From NCBI GenBank assembly GCA_902806575.1, contig CADCXD010000011.1, positions 2,170,001 through 2,234,000 of the forward strand: a DNA stretch of 64,000 nt. The letters run 5' to 3'. The DNA comes from Jackrogersella multiformis. Its lineage: Eukaryota; Ascomycota; Sordariomycetes; Xylariales; Hypoxylaceae. The notes under the pieces were generated by a model, which saw nothing but the letters and a program-made list of their open reading frames with translations, was not told where the DNA came from and searched no databases. The position numbers and the translations under genes were made by a program. Below are positions 11,168 through 21,433 of the stretch, in pieces (the stretch's first letter is position 1; every line of letters begins with the position of its first letter).

Positions 11168-12712
11168 ATGCTCCACCAGAAACTTGCTAGCATACAGGAG
11201 ACAAGGGCGCGTTCTCAGCCTCATCCTCAGGGGAGCGCGCCTTATGTGTGTGCAGATATGTACAAGGTTAATAAAACTGGCTCTAAGCTAAAGGCGAAGA
11301 ATTGGGATCATCGATTCAGCTTTGAAAGTCGAGGGCCTTCGGCTTCGACGCTTAGAGCTTCCGCCAGGGCATTAAACAACAACTCAGACATGATAACTTT
11401 AGGTACTGCTCGGCCCTCTCCAGAGTTCTATCCTTGGGGGTCAATATCTATACATGCAGCAGACAGCAGTCACGACGCAAGCGACAAGCCTTTCAACTCG
11501 ACCACAACCGCGTCTTGTGAAAAGGGGGAGGCAGCTTACGACCTAGCCCTGGCTTTGAATTACGGCTATTCGGCCGGCTCACCTCAGGCCCTTCGTTTCA
11601 TCACCGAGCACGTTGAGCTGGTTCATGACCCCCCTTACGAGGACTGGGATACATGTCTAACTTCCGGGACGACCTCAGCTGTCGAAATAGCGTTGCGTGT
11701 CCTCTGCAACCGCGGTGACTGGATAATAACCGAAAGTTACACGTACTCGGAGACCATTAACTGCATGAATATCCATGGATTGAACGTTCTTAACGTCGCG
11801 ATGGACGACGATGGGCTCTCAGCTACAGATCTCCACCAGAAGCTGCAAGATTGGGATACTACTAAAGGGCCGAAGCCTTTCGTTCTTTACACCGTTCCAT
11901 CCGGACAAAACCCAACCGGGATAACTCAGAGCCTGGAGCGACGCAAAGCCATATATCAGGTTGCGGAACTTCATGATCTTTACATAATCGAGGATGATCC
12001 GTATTATTACCTCCAGCTTGATAACTGCAGATCGGTAGCTAATAAAACAACATCTACTCCGGCAGAAGAATTTCTAAGTAAACTACTACCTTCATACTTG
12101 TCTCTCGACGTATCCGGCCGTGTCCTCCGCATGGATTCAGCTTCGAAGATCCTCTCCCCTGGGTTGCGCTGTGGTTGGATGACTGGTGCTTTCCAAGTCT
12201 TACAGAAATTCCTGGCCCACTCGGATGTCAGCACCTTAGCCCCCAGCGGACCCTCACAAGTGATGCTATATAAGCTTCTAGACGAGACTTGGGGACACCT
12301 AGGATTTATAGACTGGCTTATTCATTTATCTTCGCAATACTCACGGCGCCGAGATATTTTGGTTGACGCCTGCAAGCGTTACCTGCCCTCCGACCTCTGC
12401 CGTTGGACCGTTCCGACCGTCGGTATGTTCCTCTGGATCCGACTTGATTCTGCCAAGCATCCAAGTCTCCCACTAACCGGATCTTCGACGGAATTCTTGC
12501 AATCTCAACTTGATATTGAAGATAGGATTCACGTAAAAGCCAAGTCTAATGGTGTCTTGGTTAGCAAAGGGAGTTGGTTTGTGACTGGCAGCGAACAGCC
12601 TCTCGGCATCTGTTTCCGTCTGACGTTTGCGGCGGCTAGCGAATGTGATTTAGATCGCGCGGTGAAACGATTTGCGGATGCGCTATGTGTAGAATTTTGT
12701 AATATCCCATAG
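11168..12712 (+). CDS. aromatic amino acid aminotransferase-like, PLP fold type I (Aro8/Aro9 class)
   Basis: Single exon, 514 residues, matching the length of yeast Aro8/Aro9 (about 500-513). The family transfers the amino group of Phe, Tyr or Trp (and 2-aminoadipate) to a 2-oxo acid with PLP. Visible motifs are LNYGYSAGSPQALRF, the substrate/PLP stretch YTVPSGQNPTGIT, the IIEDDPYYYLQ segment with the Asp that contacts the pyridine nitrogen, and SASKILSPGLRCGW with the PLP lysine at about K327. A C-terminal GICFRLTF supplies the carboxylate-binding Arg. It shares a 469-bp promoter with the decarboxylase and ends 20 bp from the convergent Zn2Cys6 gene. Together these would convert an aromatic amino acid to 2-oxo acid and then aldehyde. 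A kynurenine/2-aminoadipate transaminase is the main alternative. Confidence 0.85.
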   Translation: MLHQKLASIQETRARSQPHPQGSAPYVCADMYKVNKTGSKLKAKNWDHRFSFESRGPSASTLRASARALNNNSDMITLGTARPSPEFYPWGSISIHAADSSHDASDKPFNSTTTASCEKGEAAYDLALALNYGYSAGSPQALRFITEHVELVHDPPYEDWDTCLTSGTTSAVEIALRVLCNRGDWIITESYTYSETINCMNIHGLNVLNVAMDDDGLSATDLHQKLQDWDTTKGPKPFVLYTVPSGQNPTGITQSLERRKAIYQVAELHDLYIIEDDPYYYLQLDNCRSVANKTTSTPAEEFLSKLLPSYLSLDVSGRVLRMDSASKILSPGLRCGWMTGAFQVLQKFLAHSDVSTLAPSGPSQVMLYKLLDETWGHLGFIDWLIHLSSQYSRRRDILVDACKRYLPSDLCRWTVPTVGMFLWIRLDSAKHPSLPLTGSSTEFLQSQLDIEDRIHVKAKSNGVLVSKGSWFVTGSEQPLGICFRLTFAAASECDLDRAVKRFADALCVEFCNIP

Positions 12713-12732
12713 GTTAGATGATAATTCTAAAG

Positions 12733-14914
12733 TTATATGTTTTCAGATGTACTATGTATGTTGTTGTCGTCCCTGAGTAGGAAGGGGTGCTCCGCCAAAT
12801 TCACCCAGAAGTCCGAGTCGAAATCTTGAGGCTGGAAACTGTCCCATAGAGTCCACTCCCCTTCGTCATTGGTTATAGATGGTTCCGTACTGCAGCTATA
12901 CGTTGAGTGATGGCTTGTTGGGGTTTCAACTATCGCGTTAGTTATGAGTCTGTTTAGCAGTGTCTTTATGGTTTTCGTAGGCCCGGCCAAAAGTGCATAG
13001 TTCAGATCCTCGGGTTGAATCAACGTGCCTGCATCAACCTCAGCTACAAAGACGCTTAAGTCTTGAATGACTTTCGCGACAGAAATCTCTCCATCTACAG
13101 TCTTGAATGATTGATGGAGCAGAGAAATGCAGACAACTCCTGTAGCTGCTAGTCCGTAGTAGACGACCTGGAACGAGTTAGTAAAAGCCATAATGATTAC
13201 GGAAAGAAACAACTTTCCCTCCAAAGAAGTGAGGTCCCCGAGTTAGCTAGATTGTCTTTGAGGATAACGGTCTCGACAGTAAGGCTTAGCATATTTGCAG
13301 AGATGCTAAGTAGCTGGGCGTCTGGTTCTTGTATGCGGCGTGTCAATGCAAGTCGTATGAGAAATAGAACGTGAAGATAATTTAGCCGAGCGCTGACCAT
13401 GAAGTCACGTTCTATAGGTCGTCGGTCGCAGGATTTCAGATCCCCTTCGAGGCGGAATTGTGATGGTAGTGCTGACCATTGGGCTTCGGCTTTTGCCTGT
13501 ATAATACTACTATCGTCAATATAAGTAGTTTCAGGAGATAACAGAAGCAGGGTTACCAACCTGGCATTTCGAGATCTTTCATCGTAGTTCTCTTCTCGAA
13601 ACAGATCTAATATGTCTTCCTTCAAAATAGCACATAGAGCAGACCACTGAGTATCCACGGTGTAATCAAACCCATCCTCTCTCAGAGCATTCTCGGCAGG
13701 GCATCCTAGGAAGTCAAGCTGGCAGTACTTTCGGTGGATTCGAGGAGGGCGACCAAAGAATATGGAAATATTTTTATCCGCAGAATAAACACGCGCGAAT
13801 GCAGCTTGTCTGAGTATTTTCAGGAAATTCGGTACTGGCATGCCATGTTCAGTCCGCTCATGGTAGCCAAGGGCAAATAAGGAGCTAGTTACGTCTCCAA
13901 GTTTTCTCCAGTAGTGGTGACCTGCGCAGGTAATCAGACTTATGTTATTACAAGAAGGGAAATGACTTACTCTGGTCGCCGTCTATGCACGAATGAAGGA
14001 TAAAGTTTTCATATTGTAACATAAGTTGCAAATCGTTTAAGCAGTCCAGGGAAAGTGATATATCTAAGCAGCGATCCGAGTAATGCATGGCAAGTCTCTG
14101 AATATCGCGCTGTTCCTGCTTAGAGCTGTAAAGGGGCTCGAAGCACTTTATGTCTACAGCGGCTCGGGAAACAGCAGTAAAAAATAAGCCTAGGGTCTCC
14201 CATCGGGCCTTGTGTAGGGAGAATTCGGCGCAGAAATCGTTTATCGTAGCTGTGAAACTCGTATTCAGCGGATGGCATGAATACGTGTATAAGCTTTTCG
14301 AGATGTCCGTGTCATTCTGTAGTTCTCTTGTCCACTGATCCAAGATAAACTCTGCAGTTTCGGTGCAGCATTCAGTAAAAAGACCTGCCAAGGCAAGATT
14401 AACTCCTTTAGAGACCCATGACCTAACTAAGGAGATCCAGTGCAAGACGTGAGACGAAGTACAGAATTGCTCGACCAGCTTGGCTCCATGGGAGACTTTG
14501 GCATCGTTCTCGGGACTGTCCAGCCAATCATGGGATGTATCGAAGTCAGGTTTATCCAGCCCGTCGGTGTTCCCGAGTAGAAGATGCCCAAAGAAGGTGG
14601 CATGGCTAGAAGAACCAAGATAACCCGGATTTGGAGGACGCGAAGGCCTAGTTAAGAATGTTGTTGCAGGCGACTTTGCGCTAGAATGGTTATAAGAACA
14701 TGCGCCGTTTCTTGGGAGTGTAAGATTCTAACCTTGGGGTTTCGATCGTAGTAGTTACGGTTGACTTCTTCTGTCTTCTCTTGAAAGGTCTTGATCTATA
14801 TGTACAACTCGCCGTCTGGTCTCGATCGCGACACCGGGAACATACGGGACGTAAATGATCACAGGCAAGTTTTGATGCCCTACATGGATCACAAGCAGGT
14901 CGTCTCACATTCAT
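12733..14914 (-). CDS. Zn2Cys6 transcription factor, Aro80-like candidate, with a non-canonical last splice donor
   Basis: Four exons are inferred: 14914-14733, 14680-13971, 13921-13218 and 13167-12733, 676 residues. The zinc cluster is at C8, C11, C18, C25, C28 and C37. Introns 1 and 2 have GT-AG borders and matching phase. The last intron has a strong branch/acceptor (TACTAAC then TTCCAG at 13170-13168) and an exon that continues the family motif VVYYGLAATGVV. The donor position that keeps phase (WR before, VVYYGL after) reads GAAAGT, not GTAAGT. So the dinucleotide at 13217-13216 is GA, and the 50-nt intron would be GA-AG. Without splicing the frame stops shortly after LLWRESCFFP. The protein could regulate the adjacent decarboxylase and aminotransferase; the location and the CCG boxes between those genes support this, but it is inference. 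Confidence 0.75.
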
Positions 14915-15226
14915 ATTTCATCGTCTTCAAAAGCGATCGATATAAATCCTTCGTGTTATCGATACCAATAGTAGACGTTCATTTAATCGCTTAAGGTAAG
15001 TAATAGCGACATCGGCTGCTCTCCTTTAGTGTAGACCCTCTCTCCTAGTGGGTAGAATCCTCCACCTTTCTTGACCAGGTGAGATCCCACCTATTAGCGA
15101 GAATAGGTTCGATTGCTGTTAGCACTATTGGTATCTCGCTGGTAGCTCAATTTCTTGGCCTTTAAAAAACATCCGCCATCCCCTAGAAGGACTAGTATGG
15201 CGGAAAAATAATCATCACTATCAACT
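14915..15226. other. promoter region of the Zn2Cys6 gene
   Basis: A 312-bp spacer upstream of the regulator and downstream of the NmrA-like gene, both on the minus strand. No motif beyond ordinary promoter-like AT content is seen. Confidence 0.5.
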
Positions 15227-16317
15227 CTAGGTATCAATGAAGTTCAACGCTTTCCGGACGATATCATCAGGTGTTTCCTCCTTCATCTCTAGGATGTCCA
15301 TATCTGAACTCGCCAAGATGCAACGCGCCTCGCCCGGCGCGAAAAGCTGATAGACAACAAGTTCTAGGACCCAGCCGTTGAGTTTATCTTGGTGTTTTTT
15401 TCTTCCACTTCGGAGGAGATCCTTCGCATTTTCACGCTTCACTTCCCAAGACTGCCCCGTGACTCGTTGGAAAGCGTCCAACAGTTGATTCTGGCTTGTT
15501 TGGATTGATCGTGCTTTTACAAACCGGTTTGCAGTCTTCTCTGGATGCTTCAAAACGCCGAGTACAGCCTGTCCGATTCCTTCTAGTGTAGTCCCGGTAA
15601 ATTCCTCGGTACCGTCATCGTATATAATTGCGGAGCGCTGTTTGACGTCAAATCCCATCAAGGGGAAACGCTTGAGTGCCTTTTGGTTCCGATTAGCATT
15701 CTACTATCCATGCTATATATAGTTCAGGGAAATCTTACCCAGTCGATTGGATTGCCAATGCTGACTCCAGTATAAGTAAACTCAGGATTGATCTTAGATA
15801 GTTCCTTTGCTCGGTCCCAAGCTATCCTCCTCCGAGCACTGATCTCCCCAAACTCAGGTAGGCTGCGGAAATCAGGGCCCCATCCGAAATCGTCAACAAT
15901 AAAACGCTTGACACCCGCAGCTTGAGCAGCTTCAATCATGGCAACTTGAGTATGGATCCCGGCGGGGCCAACGACACAGACTACTGCATCTTGACCCGAA
16001 AGCGCCGTGGTCAGCTCCTTAACCGTATATTCTGTCCGTATAACCGAGATTCCGTCGGGAAACGTTGACGATGATTCGATGCGAGTGACGATGGTCACGT
16101 CAAAGCCTGCTTTCACAAGAGCAGCCGTGATGGGCGTTCCAAAGTTGCCCGATGCCTGGTTCTGATTACTCGAAATGTACAGTGCGATTTTCGGGAAGAA
16201 GAGTGGGGTACGGAGCGGGGGCGGGGGCGGGGGCGGGGTTTGTAATCTCGACGGCGCCGATTCTTACGAAATGCAGCTACTTACACCAAAGACGACAACC
16301 TTCTGAATAGTCGACAT
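15227..16317 (-). CDS. NmrA-like / isoflavone-reductase-like NAD(P)-binding protein
   Basis: Three exons, 16317-16285, 16155-15739 and 15679-15227, encode 300 residues, typical for the family. The first intron splits the Rossmann motif: exon 1 ends VVVFG, exon 2 begins ASGNFG, giving GASGNFG at residues 11-17, the GxxGxxG dinucleotide-binding loop. A second strand follows with VTIVTR, where the Arg is usual for NADP preference. VVCVVGPAG, then VKRFIVDDFGW and YTGVSIGNPIDW fit atypical short-chain reductases of the NmrA/PCBER group. Such proteins are NADPH-dependent reductases or redox sensors; the substrate is unknown. Intron 1 carries a C-rich/G-rich tract (16216-16238 on the plus strand). 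Acceptors AACCAG and AAAAG were chosen because they keep phase 0. Confidence 0.85.
16216..16238 (+). repeat. G-run repeat in intron 1 of the NmrA-like gene
   Basis: Four consecutive runs of four to five G separated by single C bases lie on the plus strand, the template strand of this gene. The spacing fits a very short-loop G-quadruplex. The transcript carries the complementary C-rich sequence near the 3' part of a 129-nt intron. Confidence 0.8.
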
Positions 16318-17277
16318 GTTGGATTGAAAGTTTTTGATGGATCACTCTTAATTACTTCAGAAGGTAGTGAATATATATGGAAGCCTTTTCGGGATTCGGT
16401 ATTCAAAATATTCAAACCCGATATTGAAAGGATTTCGATTACCTTCGATTTATAATCATATATTCAGGTACCTACACTAGATATTTGCTAGATAATATTG
16501 AAATATTGTATCTTGCTATCCCCTGATTACTTAATCAGCACTTGCTACCAGCCATATCGCGGATAAGTGCCTAAATAACTGTCTTAAGGGATAAAAGCGC
16601 ACTGTACAAATCAGTACCGAGGTAATATTGCTACAGTTTACGCACTATCACTTAGTCTGACGTTTTGCGGATATAGTATTAATCCAAACGGTTTCTTAGG
16701 TAATAGTGGAATATATCTGCTCATTTTGAACATATTGTAATCACAACACAGCTATTATTACAGCATCACGATCGTATGACCCCTTTTCAAGAGTACCTAA
16801 TATTGCTTAAGTAATGTAGGTATATTGCCAAGAGAATGTCTAGACAAATCGAGACTGGCGTATTTTACCCCACATTCAGCTCCAAATGTCCAACTCCAAT
16901 CATCAAAGACTTCCACTCTCTAGAATCATCATCTCGCTCAGCCGTTTTACAGCCTCACAAAATCTTCGAAGGTAGTACTTCGTACCTTGGTGAGATGCTG
17001 TTGGCTTAGATCCCCCTCTTCTGTGTGTTTCTAAGCGTGTTGCCTCAGCCAGCGTCATACATACACGGCGATATCGCCTCGGATCCGGATCCTTCGAGGC
17101 TGTTTATGGCAAATTGCCGCACTCTCTGTCGCCTCGAGCCCTGATGTTCTGGATAGACTGTCATTGAATATCGATATATTTTATAGCCATGATTTGAATT
17201 TCAACATTGATATATAGTATCTTTCTATTATTTCCCTTTGCTTTTCCCTATAGTCCTTGAAGCCCCTCCCGGTCAAG
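16318..17277. other. divergent promoter region, AT-rich
   Basis: About 1 kb between the NmrA-like and GH76 start codons. AT-rich with TATATAG-type stretches near 17205-17220. No ORF or RNA gene is supported. Confidence 0.5.
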
Positions 17278-19359
17278 ATGGTTCCACCACTCGTTCACGT
17301 CTTATATCTCGTCTTTGTCCTAGCTCCCAATAGCACTGCCCACAGGCTACCCGATATAGGCGTGGATGGAGCATCGTTGGTACAAGAATGTCCAATATTC
17401 TTTACTGCAGCTAAGCGGTGCGACCCAATCGCACCCAAAAGCTTCCTGCCTACCAATTTTGCGGGTATCGAGAAGGATACGGGTCATAATTCGCCAGATC
17501 TCAATGTCCTAGCCGACGTCCTCGACGCTATGCATGTCATGCAGGCGGAGTATTTCGCGCCGTGGCTCGGAACTTGGCCCGAAGCAATCGACTGGACGGC
17601 GGCCGTTATGGGGACTCACGTCTCGGGCGCCGTGCGCAGCCTCTCCGAGGCCTTAGTCCACATCAATTCGGACCGGGACAGCTTCGTAGACTGGAAATTG
17701 CAGGCAAATCTCGTTGATAAATACTTCGCCCAGCTCACAGCGTACTATTTCGGACAGGACGCTTTTGCGATTCGGAACGAGGCGTACGACGATATCCTCT
17801 GGGTGGTACTCGGCTGGCTCGAGACCATCCAGCTTGTGACCATGCACAGCGACCTCCATTTCAAGCTGGATATCCAAGACAAGGTCTCTACGCCCGAGAC
17901 GGATGGTTTCCCGAGGATCAATGACTTCTTCTTGAACCAGACGTACCATGGAAACCTCTGGGTTCCTGCCTTCGCCCATCGCGCTCGCATTTTCTGGGAT
18001 CTAGCATCTTCCGGATGGGACACCAAGCTCTGCGGTGGCGGGATGGTCTGGAACCCTCGTCTCTTGCCATACAAGAATGCTATCACCAACGAATTATTTA
18101 TCGCGGCTTCTATATCGATGTATCTGTATTTCCCCGGCGATGACAACCCGTCGCCGTACTACGGACCCAGGGGCATTGATGATCGCTTTCCTCACACACG
18201 TGACGGGCCAAAGGCCGCGATCTATCTAAAAGCCGCGGTGGAAGGCTACAAATGGCTTGTCACTTCTAACATGACCGACAGCCAGGGCCTATACACAGAC
18301 GGCTTCCACATCAGCGGGTACACCGACACGGGGAACAACAACACGAAATGCGACCGGCGGAACAACATGGTCCTGTCATACAACCAAGGCGTCCTCCTCA
18401 CGGGCCTCCGCGGGCTCTGGGAAGCCACCGGCGCCTCCTCGTTCCTGTCGGACGGGCACAAGCTGATCCAGAACGTGATCAGAGCAAGCGGCTACGACCT
18501 CGCCTCAGACTCGCCCATCGAAAGCCTGTCCGAATTGCACCCCGACCGCCTGCCCAAATGGCACGGCCTCGGCCGCGCCGGCGTGATGGAAGACCCGTGC
18601 GATGCGAGCGGGACCTGCAGCCAAGACGGGCAGACCTTCAAGGGCATCTTCTTCCACCACCTCACCGCCTTCTGCGCGCCCCTAACATCTCCCTCCCCCT
18701 CCCCATCCGATACGAAGACGCAAGTCGACGAGCGCGCCTTCGCCGCGGCGCGGGAGTCGCACGCGCGCGCGTGCTCCGCGTACGGCGGGTGGCTGTCGCA
18801 CAACGCGCGGGCGGCGCTAGGCACGCGGGACGAGGGCGGCCGGTTCGGGCAGTGGTGGACGGCGGGGCTGCTGGCGGGGCTGCTGGCGGGCCGGTGGGCG
18901 GGCGCGTGGCCCGGCATGGCGGACGACGGGGTGCCGCGCGGAGACGGCGTCGATTACCGCAACTACGGCGTGCCGAACGACACCACGTGGCGCGCTGCGC
19001 CTCCCAACGGCAGCAGCAGTGACAAAAATGAGAACGAGAACGAGAACAACGAGAACCCGGAGGCTCATCAGCCAGCATGGATGCCATTTCCGCGTCTGGG
19101 GTTGGACCGCGTGCAGAAGCCGCTACGCGGCATTCCGAACGAGAAGGAAGAGGGCTGGGGGGACGGGGACGACGCGCCGATATCCGAGCCGCGGAAGAAG
19201 CGCCGGGTTAGCGAGACTCAGAGCGGGAGTGAGAGGGCGGAAGACGCGGAAGCCGCAAAGGATCCGAACACGCGCGGGCGCGGCCGGACCGTCGAGACCC
19301 AGGGCGGCGGGCTGGCGCTGTTGAGGGCGTATTGGAAGATCGTGCATGATGCGGCTTAG
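17278..19359 (+). CDS. secreted GH76 (alpha-1,6-mannanase-like) glycoside hydrolase with low-complexity tail
   Basis: Single exon, 693 residues from the ATG at 17278. The N-terminus is a signal peptide (hydrophobic run VHVLYLVFVLAP). The GH76 core spans roughly residues 50-460. The paired catalytic acids are seen in AYDDILW (about D171-D172), and the family hallmark is GGGMVWNP followed by YKNAITNELF. Fungal GH76 proteins such as Dfg5/Dcw1 act at the cell surface on mannan or GPI-anchor glycans in wall assembly; other members degrade alpha-1,6-mannan. The region after about residue 560 is unusual: Ala/Gly-rich, then Asn-Glu repeats (NENENENNEN) and a basic RKKRRV segment, in DNA with much higher GC than the first half. 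No GPI signal is evident at the end, so the C-terminus may be lineage-specific. Confidence 0.85.
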   Translation: MVPPLVHVLYLVFVLAPNSTAHRLPDIGVDGASLVQECPIFFTAAKRCDPIAPKSFLPTNFAGIEKDTGHNSPDLNVLADVLDAMHVMQAEYFAPWLGTWPEAIDWTAAVMGTHVSGAVRSLSEALVHINSDRDSFVDWKLQANLVDKYFAQLTAYYFGQDAFAIRNEAYDDILWVVLGWLETIQLVTMHSDLHFKLDIQDKVSTPETDGFPRINDFFLNQTYHGNLWVPAFAHRARIFWDLASSGWDTKLCGGGMVWNPRLLPYKNAITNELFIAASISMYLYFPGDDNPSPYYGPRGIDDRFPHTRDGPKAAIYLKAAVEGYKWLVTSNMTDSQGLYTDGFHISGYTDTGNNNTKCDRRNNMVLSYNQGVLLTGLRGLWEATGASSFLSDGHKLIQNVIRASGYDLASDSPIESLSELHPDRLPKWHGLGRAGVMEDPCDASGTCSQDGQTFKGIFFHHLTAFCAPLTSPSPSPSDTKTQVDERAFAAARESHARACSAYGGWLSHNARAALGTRDEGGRFGQWWTAGLLAGLLAGRWAGAWPGMADDGVPRGDGVDYRNYGVPNDTTWRAAPPNGSSSDKNENENENNENPEAHQPAWMPFPRLGLDRVQKPLRGIPNEKEEGWGDGDDAPISEPRKKRRVSETQSGSERAEDAEAAKDPNTRGRGRTVETQGGGLALLRAYWKIVHDAA

Positions 19360-20163
19360 TAAGGCCGCGATGCTCAGTCGGCGACTTCGATTTGTTCTGG
19401 TGGGAGGAAGGGAATGGGGAAGGGGAATCAGATAAATCAACGTCAGGGAGAGAGGGAGGGGTATCGTCAGTTCATACATATTACTCACCTAGGCTAGTGC
19501 CCGGTAGTAGTATATAGTGTGTCTGTCTTGAAAAGCTAGGATACTAGGTAGATGGGCTGGATAGTTTTCCGCATTCCATAGCATGTATTTTATAGGGGTA
19601 AATGATGAGCGATGATTTGGTTATGATATAAGGATATATATACATACATACCTACCTACCTAGGCAGGTATCTCGGCAGATAGATACGAACGATGGCGGA
19701 TACAGTCGAGAGGCTATACATATAGGACTAGCTGCATGGGATGACAGCGGCGATGGTTTCCGCTCATAGCGGGTAGAATTATTTGGAATAAGAATTCTGA
19801 ATAGACAGTGTGCGTTTAGACCTCACATACAAGACACTTCGGCATAATTCTAGTGCGCGAATCTTCCTAGCTCACGGCCCTAGAAGTTAATCCGTCTGTT
19901 GCCAGCCTGCCTTTCTCCTACATATTTCAAGAAGTTGGGGACTCGCTGCCCCTTCGAAATAAATCCATGACTCCCGTCACACGTAAGCCGTACGCCCCGT
20001 CAGTATCCCCCGATTATGCTAGCAGTACAATTAGGGATGAGCCTCTTTTTTACCCTCAGAATGTGTTACAACATAAGGAGACCAAGCCCTCCCGTTCGTG
20101 CAGATTCCGTGTCCCCTCGTCGTAGACGTCAGAATGCTGCGTGTAAATACCGTTATGTTGAAC
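19360..20163. other. intergenic between convergent genes
   Basis: Contains a cluster of CATA/CCTACC repeats and a CCTACCTAGGCAGGTA palindrome near 19645-19672. No gene is supported. Confidence 0.5.
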
Positions 20164-21433
20164 CTAGTTATCCCGCCACTCGCTCCCGTTGCTGATTCCG
20201 CTCGTATTCTTATTCGTCGCTGGCCCTGGCGCGGGCTCTGGCAGCCCTTCGTCGTCAGAGTCGTCAGAGTCATCTTCGTCATCGAGGGCCCGGGCAAGCT
20301 CGTCGGGGTCTCTCATCCTAGCATCAGGAGCTGCGTCGTTGAACTCATCGTCACTGTGAAGTTGCTCCCGTTCTTGCTCATGCTCGTGGACCCCCTCATC
20401 GGCGCTAATCGAGATACCCCTGGCGCCCCACTTCGACCTCCGCGGTTGCGAACCATTGCGGCCGAGAGCTGGTGCGCTCTCCTCGTCCTCGGTCTCGGCA
20501 GCTTGGAAACGCTTGTTGCCGAATATACGGTTAAGCAGCCAGCCGCGACGTATGTCGTCGGCATCGACGAGGCCACCTGCGCGTAGCTTGACGCGCTGGC
20601 GCGTGTAGTATACCCAGAAGAAGTCCACATATAGAGCCGTCTGGATAACGCCAAAGATTATTTGCACTGCGCCGGCGCCATTGTCGGTAGGGTCGACACC
20701 CCGCCAAATCCAGTTAAGAATGTAGAGCGCACGGTATGAGCCTAGGGCTAGCAGATAGAAAGAGTCGATGACGGTTGGAACAGCCGTTTGCCGAAGGAGG
20801 AGTAATTGAGGCAGAACGCAGACGGATTCGAGGATCAATGAGAAGTCGTACATCCACTGTAGGATTTTAATGTCAGCTGACTGAGCGCAAATTGTGTGAA
20901 TTGCTTAGAAGGGGAAGGGGTGTATAGACTAACCCTGAAGAAGCCCCAGATGCTACCTTGGTCGAATATTAGCATGGCGAATGGCGATATGAATAATGAT
21001 CCCATGAGAACAACAGCTCCCAATTTCCAAGAGATCTCGCGCTCTCTAGTCCGCGGGAACAGCCATCGCATAATAACGAGGATATAGAGGGAGGATAGGA
21101 TGTAAAACAGTTTGAAGAAGTAATTCCAGGTGGACCTCTCGTGGAAGAAATCGGTATATCTCGTGCAAAATACGACGGCGTAAAAGGCTTGGGTGATGAA
21201 AGAGACGCCTACGAAAGTGTATTAGTTGAGTAAAACTCCGAAATAGACCAACAAGGTTGGCGGTTGGCTTACCTTCAGCGCTCCGGTTCCGATGGATGGC
21301 AAAGATAAGGATGCATTTCGAGAGCAGATGGGAGCAATCTGCCAGTATTCGGAAGGCCTACAAGCCAGACTGATCAGTCCAATGTTGTATATGGAATGTA
21401 AGGAATATGGTTACCAACATTCCATGCAGTCAT
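20164..21433 (-). CDS. ERD2-family ER lumen protein-retaining (K/HDEL) receptor-like with long acidic C-terminal tail
   Basis: Exons are 21433-21419 (donor uncertain), 21357-21273, 21208-20934 and 20856-20164, giving about 355 residues. The start MTAWN joins FRILADCSHLLSK, then RNRSAEGVSFITQAFY and VVFCTRYTDFF, all recognisable ERD2 features. Seven membrane spans follow, including SLILESVCVLPQLLLL. Family receptors bind HDEL/KDEL ligands in the Golgi and return them to the ER. Exon 1 must end at phase 0; the GTTGGT donor fits, while the better-looking GTAACC three bases later does not. The tail after about residue 235 is unusual for ERD2 (about 210 residues): roughly 120 residues rich in Asp, Glu and Ser (DDEDDSDDSDDEG). 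This suggests an ERD2 paralog rather than the core receptor. Confidence 0.82.

Noticed and set aside
18348..19087. Long ORFs of 140-224 codons in other frames of the GH76 gene
   Set aside because: They arise from GC-rich DNA with few stop codons; their composition is Arg/Ala/Pro-biased and they overlap a well-supported gene.
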